Assembly (NCBI GenBank): GCA_038148435.1
Contig: JAYQVM010000010.1
Coordinates: forward strand, 1-32,102
From: UBA5109 sp038148435
GTDB taxonomy: Bacteria > Pseudomonadota > Gammaproteobacteria > Pseudomonadales > Pseudohongiellaceae
Direction of reading: 5' to 3'
DNA: 32,102 bases
Below, in pieces: positions 1 through 6,129 of this stretch (position 1 is its first letter; every line of letters starts with the position of its first letter). The translations under genes and the position numbers were made by a program. Below the pieces are notes generated by a model that was given only the letters and a program-made list of their open reading frames with translations, did not search any database and had not been told where the DNA came from.

Positions 1-2
1 CT

Positions 3-212
3 TATGCGATTCGTGCCGAAGCCGGGTCAAAAATCATTTCCGTCAATGGTGCCGCTGCTCATAAAGCAGCCGTGGGAGACCGGGTGATTATTTGTGCCTA
101 CTGTGCCTATACCGACCAGGAACTGATTAACTTCAAACCCCGCTTGGTATATCTTGACGAAAATAATAATATAAATCGTTCGAGTTACACGATTCCGGTT
201 CAAGCAGCCTAG
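3..212 (+). CDS. panD: Aspartate 1-decarboxylase, C-terminal part (5' end outside window)
   Basis: The frame is open from the window edge to a TAG at 210-212 and gives the last 69 residues. Family knowledge: PanD makes beta-alanine from aspartate for pantothenate and CoA synthesis, and is a small pyruvoyl enzyme that cleaves itself at a Gly-Ser bond. Visible here are the conserved ISVNGAAAHKAAVGD segment and the typical C-terminal end SYTIPVQAA, both close to the E. coli protein. The Gly-Ser cleavage site is in the missing N-terminal part, so processing cannot be judged. The acs gene follows 39 bases later on the same strand, so both may share a transcript. That would put CoA-precursor synthesis beside a CoA-using enzyme, which is inference only. 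Confidence 0.93.
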   Translation, partial: YAIRAEAGSKIISVNGAAAHKAAVGDRVIICAYCAYTDQELINFKPRLVYLDENNNINRSSYTIPVQAA

Positions 213-251
213 CCAGATCTCTCAGGCACTGAGCCCCTAACGGAGTATGCA

Positions 252-2189
252 GTGTCAGAAAATCATATTTACCCTGTCAGTGAAGCCGCCGCCAAACGCT
301 CTCATCTAGACAAAGAATCCTACCATTCGCTCTATCAGCAATCTGTCGATCAACCAGAGACCTTCTGGTCAGAACAGGCACGCTCATTCCTGGACTGGAT
401 TGAGCCCTTTTCACTGGTCTACCAGGGTGATTTATCCCAGGGTAAGGCAGAATGGTTCGCCGATGGCAAGCTCAATGTGAGCATAAACTGTATCGACCGC
501 CATTTGCCCGAGCGGGCCCAGCAAACCGCAATAATCTGGGAAGCTGATGAGCCGGGTTCGGAAAAACATATCAGCTATCAGGAGCTGCATGACCGGGTTT
601 GTGAGATCGCCAATATCCTGAAACAGCGCGGCGTCAAGAAAGGTGACAGGGTCTGTATTTATATGCCGATGATTCCTGAAGCCGCTTTTGCCATGCTTGC
701 ATGCGCCCGTATTGGCGCCGTACATTCGGTGGTATTTGGTGGTTTTTCGCCGGAATCCCTCAAAGACAGAATACTGGATTCCGATTGCCAGGCCGTCATT
801 ACCGCTGATGAAGGGATTCGTGGGGGAAGGTTGATTCCCTTGAAAGCCAATACCGACAAGGCACTTGCCAGCTGCCCCAATGTGCATACGGTAATGGTCG
901 TTAAACGCACCGGCAATGCCATTCACTGGGATGAATCGAGAGACCTCTGGTACCACGAAGCCATCAAGGATGTGGAGTCCAGTTGTGAGCCCGAAGTCAT
1001 GGGCGGTGAAGACACCCTGTTTATCCTCTATACCTCCGGTTCAACGGGCAAGCCAAAAGGCGTCCTGCATACCAGTGCCGGTTATCTCTTACAGGCGGCT
1101 ATGAGCCACTACTACGTGTTCGATTACCATGAAGGGGATATTTACTGGTGTGCCGCCGATGTTGGCTGGGTCACCGGGCATTCCTATATTGTCTACGGAC
1201 CCCTGGCTAATGGGGCTACGACCCTTATGTTTGAAGGACTTCCGACTTACCCAGATTCCAGCCGTCTTTGGCAAATCGTGGATAAATACCAGGTTAATTC
1301 TTTTTACACAGCTCCCACCGCATTAAGAGCGCTGATGGCGCAGGGCAATGAACCCTTGCAAAGCACATCGCGCAGTTCCTTGCTGGTTCTCGGAACCGTT
1401 GGTGAGCCCATCAACCCTGAAGCCTGGGAGTGGTACTACCACCAGGTAGGAAAGAAAAAATGCCCCATCATGGATACCTGGTGGCAAACCGAAACCGGCG
1501 GGCACATGATTACTCCACTGCCCGGGGTCACCGACCTGAAACCTGGCTCTGCCACCCTGCCCTTTTTTGGGGTGAAACCGGCTCTTGTTGATCCTGATGG
1601 CAAGATTCTGGAAGGAGCCGTCTCAGGCAATCTGGTCATCACCCAGAGCTGGCCTGGTCAGATTCGCACGGTTTTTGGTGACCATCAGCGGTGCATTGAC
1701 ACCTATTACAAGACCTATCCGGGCTACTACTTCACGGGTGACGGTGCCCGTCGTGATGAAGATGGTTTTTACTGGATCACTGGCCGTGTGGACGACGTGC
1801 TGAATGTATCGGGACACCGCCTTGGAACTGCCGAGATCGAGAGCGCGCTGGTGTTGCATCCTTCTGTCGCGGAAGCTGCAGTAGTCGGATACCCGCATCC
1901 CATCAAGGGCCAGGGAATTTACGCTTATGTCACCCTGATGAAGGATATCGAGGACAGCGACTCACTGCACAAGGAGCTGATTGCACTGGTCTCAAGTGAA
2001 ATCAGCCCAATTGCCAAACCGGATATCATCCAGTGGGCACCCGGGCTGCCCAAAACCCGTTCTGGCAAAATCATGCGCCGCATACTGCGCAAAATTGCCG
2101 CCAATGAACTTGAGAATCTGGGGGATACCACCACCCTAGCTGAACCGGCGGTGGTCGACAACCTGATTGAAAATCGGCTACAGGGCTAA
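252..2189 (+). CDS. acs: Acetyl-CoA synthetase (AMP-forming)
   Basis: This enzyme activates acetate to acetyl-AMP with ATP and then forms acetyl-CoA, feeding acetate into central metabolism in the cytoplasm. The 645-residue product has the usual family length (about 650). The adenylate-forming P-loop YTSGSTGKPKG lies at residues 260-270. A WWQTETGGHMITPLPG motif follows, and near the C-terminus PKTRSGKIMRR carries Lys606, which matches the lysine that is reversibly acetylated in this family. The start is GTG at 252, with GGAG six bases upstream; the nearby ATG at 247 is out of frame. It follows panD closely and converges on the copper-chaperone gene, with only 15 bases between the two stops and no obvious terminator hairpin. 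A propionyl-CoA synthetase (PrpE) is the main alternative but is less likely. Confidence 0.95.
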   Translation: MSENHIYPVSEAAAKRSHLDKESYHSLYQQSVDQPETFWSEQARSFLDWIEPFSLVYQGDLSQGKAEWFADGKLNVSINCIDRHLPERAQQTAIIWEADEPGSEKHISYQELHDRVCEIANILKQRGVKKGDRVCIYMPMIPEAAFAMLACARIGAVHSVVFGGFSPESLKDRILDSDCQAVITADEGIRGGRLIPLKANTDKALASCPNVHTVMVVKRTGNAIHWDESRDLWYHEAIKDVESSCEPEVMGGEDTLFILYTSGSTGKPKGVLHTSAGYLLQAAMSHYYVFDYHEGDIYWCAADVGWVTGHSYIVYGPLANGATTLMFEGLPTYPDSSRLWQIVDKYQVNSFYTAPTALRALMAQGNEPLQSTSRSSLLVLGTVGEPINPEAWEWYYHQVGKKKCPIMDTWWQTETGGHMITPLPGVTDLKPGSATLPFFGVKPALVDPDGKILEGAVSGNLVITQSWPGQIRTVFGDHQRCIDTYYKTYPGYYFTGDGARRDEDGFYWITGRVDDVLNVSGHRLGTAEIESALVLHPSVAEAAVVGYPHPIKGQGIYAYVTLMKDIEDSDSLHKELIALVSSEISPIAKPDIIQWAPGLPKTRSGKIMRRILRKIAANELENLGDTTTLAEPAVVDNLIENRLQG

Positions 2190-2204
2190 TTGCAGCGCTG
2201 CCAA

Positions 2205-2636
2205 TTATATGCCGGCGCTAATCACAGGTACCGTGGCAGATATGACCATCCCGTTACTAAAACCTAACAAGAGCCTGATACTGTCGCCCGCAAAAAGTGA
2301 CTGCCTTAGCCCCTCCAGCATGATATGAAAACTACCAGGCTCAAAGACAACGGATTGTTGGGGAGGCAGGTCGAGACTCGAAAGATGCTCCATCACCATC
2401 ATGCCATTTTGCATGCTGCTCAGATGTATCATCGCACTCCTCGCGGAATCAGTTCTCACATCTGTCAACCTAAGGGGATGCTGTCCTACGTTGCTAATTG
2501 TCATATAAACAGCTGCGGTTTCAGCACTAGGTGGTAACTCCCTGATGTAGGCATTTTCAACCTGGATATTCATTTGCGCCAAGAGCACTGAAGGCAGCAG
2601 AATAAAAACTAGGCTCATGTATTTGACAAGATTCAT
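2205..2636 (-). CDS. PCu(A)C-type periplasmic copper chaperone
   Basis: Family knowledge: these proteins carry Cu(I) in the periplasm and help assemble the CuA site of cytochrome c oxidase. The 143-residue product starts with a short signal-like stretch (hydrophobic residues about 8-20, ending VLLAQ). The family copper motif HX10MX21HXM is intact at His71, Met82, His104 and Met106, and is followed by the typical GLRQSLFAGDSIRLLLGF segment. The start was set at 2636 rather than a longer in-frame ATG at 2726, because AAGGAAAG precedes it and the signal peptide begins there. It starts 10 bases after the stop of the upstream lipoprotein gene, so the two are probably co-transcribed. No Sco or oxidase gene is nearby. 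Confidence 0.88.
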   Translation of the reverse strand: MNLVKYMSLVFILLPSVLLAQMNIQVENAYIRELPPSAETAAVYMTISNVGQHPLRLTDVRTDSARSAMIHLSSMQNGMMVMEHLSSLDLPPQQSVVFEPGSFHIMLEGLRQSLFAGDSIRLLLGFSNGMVISATVPVISAGI

Positions 2637-2646
2637 ATGTCTTTCC

Positions 2647-3390
2647 TTAATCCTCAGGATTGGGGTTATTGACTTGGATGGTCGGTTGATTTCCGTAGGC
2701 AATGTTTCCACGCAAGCGATAACCACCTACAGCTTCGCGCATGATTTGATAAATCCACCTTGCCTCAGCATCATTGCGGGCCGTAATGAGAAAGGTGGCA
2801 TCCTGGTTTTTTACATACTCGCCAATAGAGCCCAGTTGCGACATGATTTCCAGACTTTGTTCGGATAAAGCTTCCGGGTCCAGGGCAAAGTAATCCCGTT
2901 TGAAGGCACGCTCATTCTCGAGAAAAGCCCTGCTTTCAGCAATGGTCGGCGCCTCTGGTCGTATACTGGCTGCCCGAAATAGATACTCTTCGGCATCAGC
3001 AAACTGGCCTACTTCAATCGCCCTGATGGCCATGCTGACATAGCGCCCAACAATACCTTCTACTCCTTGCAGAGCCACAGCATTGTCAGGCTCAACACTC
3101 AACACCTCCAAATAACGGTCATAGGCATTATCATCGGCAGGGAACAGCAGGCGCCCATCCTCAAAAGCGAGGCTGGCTTCATAAAGCATGTCTGCCAAAA
3201 TACGGGCTCGGAGAATATAGTCAGGTGTAGCAGGAACCTGAGGCTGCTCATTAAGCACTGCCGGTTCAGGCTTGCTTTGAATAACTGGTGTCGGTTCGAG
3301 CTCTGCTTCTAACTGGTTTATCTGACAAGCTGACAACAGCGCAAGGCTAGATAGTAGAGCACAGATATTCGGTATTTTAAGCACTTTCAT
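2647..3390 (-). CDS. TPR-like outer-membrane lipoprotein of unknown function
   Basis: The 247-residue product begins with a lipoprotein signal peptide: basic and hydrophobic residues, then a lipobox LSAC with the lipid-bearing cysteine at residue 22. The next residue is Gln, not Asp, which favours outer-membrane sorting. A Pro/Glu-rich linker follows, then helical repeats of TPR type at roughly residues 85-150 (AYDRYLEVLSVEPDNAVALQ, then GQFADAEEYLFRAASIRPEA). The last 60 residues (about 185-247) look like a separate small alpha/beta domain. I do not recognise a named family or function. It lies 27 bases after moeA and 10 bases before the copper-chaperone gene, all on the minus strand. TPR lipoproteins often serve as assembly factors in envelope complexes, but that role is not shown here. 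Confidence 0.8.
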   Translation of the reverse strand: MKVLKIPNICALLSSLALLSACQINQLEAELEPTPVIQSKPEPAVLNEQPQVPATPDYILRARILADMLYEASLAFEDGRLLFPADDNAYDRYLEVLSVEPDNAVALQGVEGIVGRYVSMAIRAIEVGQFADAEEYLFRAASIRPEAPTIAESRAFLENERAFKRDYFALDPEALSEQSLEIMSQLGSIGEYVKNQDATFLITARNDAEARWIYQIMREAVGGYRLRGNIAYGNQPTIQVNNPNPED

Positions 3391-3417
3391 GTCTGAATCA
3401 TAATGTATTCAAACAAA

Positions 3418-4626
3418 CTACATCAAACCGGAAAATGGCATGTATGTCAGTAGTTCACCCCGTTGAACATTACTTTTTGCTGGCAGCAGCGCCAGGCCAT
3501 CTGCCCAGGATAATGAATTCAGCACACTGGAGCCCTGATTATCAAAATCCATCAGACAGATTTGGCCCTTGTTATTTTTTTCGAGCCTGACCCGCAGGAA
3601 CTCGTCACGGATTCCGCTGTTATTTCGATCAAAATCGGCAGCGATCTGCAGACTTTGCGCTCTAAGCCGACTCGCTCCCTGCATACGCAGCAAACCTGGC
3701 TTTACCAGAAGCAGAAAAGTGACAAAAACCGCGACCGGGTTTCCAGGCAAACCGAAAAAGGGCGTGTTTCCAATAGACCCGAAGCTGAATGGCTTGCCGG
3801 GTTTTATGGCAAGCTTCCATAAAGAAAGTGTACCCAGTTTCTCCAATGCTGCCTTAACATGGTCGGCTTCACCGACGGAAACTCCGCCACTACTGATGAT
3901 ACAGTCGGCTTCTGTAGCTGCCTGCTCGAGTGCAGCACATGTGCTTTGCAGGTCATCTTTAACAATACCAGCCCGAATCACCTGCATCCCCAGGCGTTTC
4001 AGCAGGCTTTGCAGGGTGAAACTGTTGCTGTCGTAGATTTGGCCGGCCTGCAGTTGTTCGCCAGGACTGATCAACTCGTTCCCAGTATTAATGATGACCA
4101 CACGTAAGGGCTTGTAAACCTCCAGCTGTGAAATACCCAGTGAGGCCAGCAAACCGATATCCTGGGGTCGCAAACGATGCCCCTGTTTCAGCACCATAGT
4201 CCCCACTTGAATATCATGACCTCGTTTGCGGATATTCTCACCTGCTTGGGGTGCTTGCAGCACTTTAAGTTCTGATTCAGTGTATTCTGTATCTTCCTGA
4301 ATCACGACCGCATCGGCCCCTGGGGGGATGGGAGCTCCGGTAAAAATCCGTGCGGCTGTGCCGGCCTGTAGCGCCTGACCAACATGACCGGCCTGAATGG
4401 TCTGTGAAATGCTCATCATCTGCTGGCTCGCAAGACCTTGCGCGCAAAGGGCAAAACCATCCATGGCACTGCTATCAAACCCGGGCACATCAATCACTGA
4501 GTGTATGTCCTTTGCCAGAATTCTTCCATCTGCATTGGACAAGTCAAGCGTTTCTGAGACACCCCGCGGGTGTAGTTCCTGTTCAAGCAAAGACTGGGCC
4601 TGATCGAGACGAGTTAAGCTTGACAT
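3418..4626 (-). CDS. moeA: Molybdopterin molybdenumtransferase MoeA
   Basis: MoeA inserts molybdate into adenylylated molybdopterin, the last common step of molybdenum cofactor synthesis in the cytoplasm. The 402-residue product has the family length. Visible signatures are VPGFDSSAMDGFAL (about residues 47-60), IFTGAPIPPGADAVVIQEDTE (from about 94), TGNEL (181-185), SGGVSVGEADHVK (from 246) and KPGKPFSFG followed by FGLPGNPVAV. The start is uncertain by three codons. ATG at 4626 has AGAGGA ten bases upstream. The in-frame ATG at 4635 overlaps the stop of the upstream RmlD-like gene as ATGA, but its ribosome-binding site would be almost touching it. Either way the two genes look translationally coupled. 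No other cofactor gene (moaA, mobA, moeB) is in the window. Confidence 0.95.
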   Translation of the reverse strand: MSSLTRLDQAQSLLEQELHPRGVSETLDLSNADGRILAKDIHSVIDVPGFDSSAMDGFALCAQGLASQQMMSISQTIQAGHVGQALQAGTAARIFTGAPIPPGADAVVIQEDTEYTESELKVLQAPQAGENIRKRGHDIQVGTMVLKQGHRLRPQDIGLLASLGISQLEVYKPLRVVIINTGNELISPGEQLQAGQIYDSNSFTLQSLLKRLGMQVIRAGIVKDDLQSTCAALEQAATEADCIISSGGVSVGEADHVKAALEKLGTLSLWKLAIKPGKPFSFGSIGNTPFFGLPGNPVAVFVTFLLLVKPGLLRMQGASRLRAQSLQIAADFDRNNSGIRDEFLRVRLEKNNKGQICLMDFDNQGSSVLNSLSWADGLALLPAKSNVQRGELLTYMPFSGLM

Positions 4627-4631
4627 GGATA

Positions 4632-5513
4632 TCATTTCCTCTGATACATCGATGCAATCAACTCCTTGACGGCAGCTTCCCTGGAGCGTTGTTTGATGCC
4701 AAAACTGTACATGATGTGATGACAATCCAGTACCGAATTATCCAGCTGGGTTTTGCTGGACTTCTCAGCGCTGATTTCCAGCTCCTCCAGACAGCTTGCA
4801 AGTTCCTTATCATAGCCAGACGCTTCTACAAGAAACTTATCCACAAAGGTATGAAGATGTATTGCCTGCAGGGCGCAGTAATGGAAGAGCCCCCAGTTCA
4901 TAGCATCACAATCTAGCTGTTTGTTGATGGCCAGTATGACCCGGGCTACATCTTCTGCCGGGGTTGGGCTGCAGCGCTGGTCCAAGAGACGCAATTTGCC
5001 CTTTTGTTCTTTACAGATCCTGATACATTTCTGGAAAAATTTCGGTCTGTCTGGACTGAAAATACCCTCAGTACGCAGGATCACATGTTTTTCATATTTT
5101 TCGACTTTCTTTTCCAGAATGTAAGCCAGTTTGCCCAGCGGATTTTTTGCCTTGCAGACATCACCTTCCAGATAGGGTTTGGGATTGGAGCCATCAAAGA
5201 CAGCCGCTGAAGAGTGTAAGATCAGCGGAATTCTGTTTGCTTTAGCAACCCGGAGCAGTTGCGAACAACCCTGAATAAGTTGCTGCTGACGTGCCTTTTC
5301 AATAAGGCTTTCCGATTGAAACAGCCCCGGATCCAGACTAATGTTGAGTACCTGACTTATTCGCTTTTCCAGCAGCTTTTTTTGGAGGGCACTAAGATCG
5401 GACAGTACCAAGTCATCCTCTCGCAGGATGAAAAACTGAATGGCATTTTGCTTTAAAAGTCGTGTATAGCTTTGCCCGAGTTGATTGTCAGCACCAAAAA
5501 CTAGAATGTTCAC
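4632..5513 (-). CDS. RmlD-like extended SDR-fold protein with degraded catalytic site
   Basis: The 293-residue product aligns by eye along its length with dTDP-4-dehydrorhamnose reductase (RmlD) and related sugar-nucleotide-binding proteins. Landmarks are MNILVFGADNQLGQ at the N-terminus, SSAAVFDG in place of the family's STDYVF, HVILRTEGIF in place of the RTSWVY region, and CSPTPAEDVAR in place of the QYGAPTGAELLA region. Key residues have changed. The middle glycine of GxxGxxG is Asn. The catalytic YxxxK (YGKTK in RmlD) aligns with LGKLA, losing both Tyr and Lys. It is therefore probably not an active reductase and may bind a ligand or partner instead. It sits between ssb and moeA on the minus strand, with moeA overlapping or directly following it, and no rhamnose genes are nearby. 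The function is unknown. Confidence 0.78.
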   Translation of the reverse strand: MNILVFGADNQLGQSYTRLLKQNAIQFFILREDDLVLSDLSALQKKLLEKRISQVLNISLDPGLFQSESLIEKARQQQLIQGCSQLLRVAKANRIPLILHSSAAVFDGSNPKPYLEGDVCKAKNPLGKLAYILEKKVEKYEKHVILRTEGIFSPDRPKFFQKCIRICKEQKGKLRLLDQRCSPTPAEDVARVILAINKQLDCDAMNWGLFHYCALQAIHLHTFVDKFLVEASGYDKELASCLEELEISAEKSSKTQLDNSVLDCHHIMYSFGIKQRSREAAVKELIASMYQRK

Positions 5514-5549
5514 AGTCGAATCGAAGAGCCGCTATCTCTTGCTCAATGG

Positions 5550-6002
5550 CTAGAAGGGAATATCGTCATCAAAGCTGTCCATGTCTGTAGGTGCTTCCTG
5601 GGCTGGCGTTGAATTCTTTTGTGGCGGTGGAGCAGCACTAGAAGAATATGAATCGCCAATACCTCCGCGAGTGTCGAGCATCTGCATCTCATTGGCAATA
5701 ATGTCGGTCGCATAGCGCTTGACGCCGTCCTGCTCCCACGAGCGGGTCTGCAGCCTGCCTTCCACATAGAGTTTGGAGCCTTTCTTGACATACTCGGCAA
5801 CGATTTCCGCCAATCGCTGATAGAAGGTCACTCGGTGCCATTCGGTACGTTCTTGCTGTTCACCTGTATTCTTATCTTTCCAGGTCTCCGAGGTTGCCAG
5901 GGATATATTGGTGACGGCATTGCCATTAGGCATGTATCGGGTTTCCGGATCCTGACCAACATTTCCAACTAAAATTACTTTATTTATACCTCGACTTGCC
6001 AC
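5550..6002 (-). CDS. ssb: Single-stranded DNA-binding protein
   Basis: SSB coats single-stranded DNA during replication, repair and recombination and recruits partners through its C-terminal tip. The 150-residue product has the OB-fold N-terminal domain (NKVILVGNVGQDPETRYMPN through the LYVEGRLQTRSWEQDG region, about residues 6-105). A short Gly/Ser/Pro-rich linker follows, and then the acidic tip DSFDDDIPF that binds partner proteins. The start codon is GTG at 6002, supported by a strong AAGGAGG (plus-strand 6009-6015) six bases upstream. It is divergent from uvrA, as in many gammaproteobacteria, and is followed 36 bases later by the RmlD-like gene. The linker is short compared with E. coli SSB (178 residues). 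Confidence 0.97.
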   Translation of the reverse strand: MASRGINKVILVGNVGQDPETRYMPNGNAVTNISLATSETWKDKNTGEQQERTEWHRVTFYQRLAEIVAEYVKKGSKLYVEGRLQTRSWEQDGVKRYATDIIANEMQMLDTRGGIGDSYSSSAAPPPQKNSTPAQEAPTDMDSFDDDIPF

Positions 6003-6088
6003 GCTTTGCCTCCTTCTTCATAGAAGCACAAGTTTAGCATGCTTAAGAAAAATTTCGATGAGATTCTTCTTTCCTGATGCCAGCAACG

Positions 6089-6094
6089 TATAAT
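6089..6094 (+). promoter_or_regulatory. Candidate uvrA promoter -10 box
   Basis: A perfect TATAAT lies 35 bases upstream of the uvrA ATG, inside the 127-base divergent region shared with ssb. The best upstream element, TTCTTT at 6067-6072, is a weak -35 match at 16-base spacing. No LexA-type CTG-N10-CAG box was found anywhere between the two genes on reading 6003-6129. Confidence 0.4.
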
Positions 6095-6129
6095 GACGTG
6101 TTTAGGCCAAATTTCTTGAAGTAGTAGTA

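Noticed and set aside
432..956. 174-codon open frame on the minus strand inside acs
   Set aside because: It lies opposite a well-conserved acs coding region, has no family resemblance and no ribosome-binding site, so it is an antisense shadow.
6076..6083. CTG...CAG pair between ssb and uvrA as a LexA half-site pair
   Set aside because: The spacing between CTG and CAG is only four bases, not ten, and the AT-rich core is absent.
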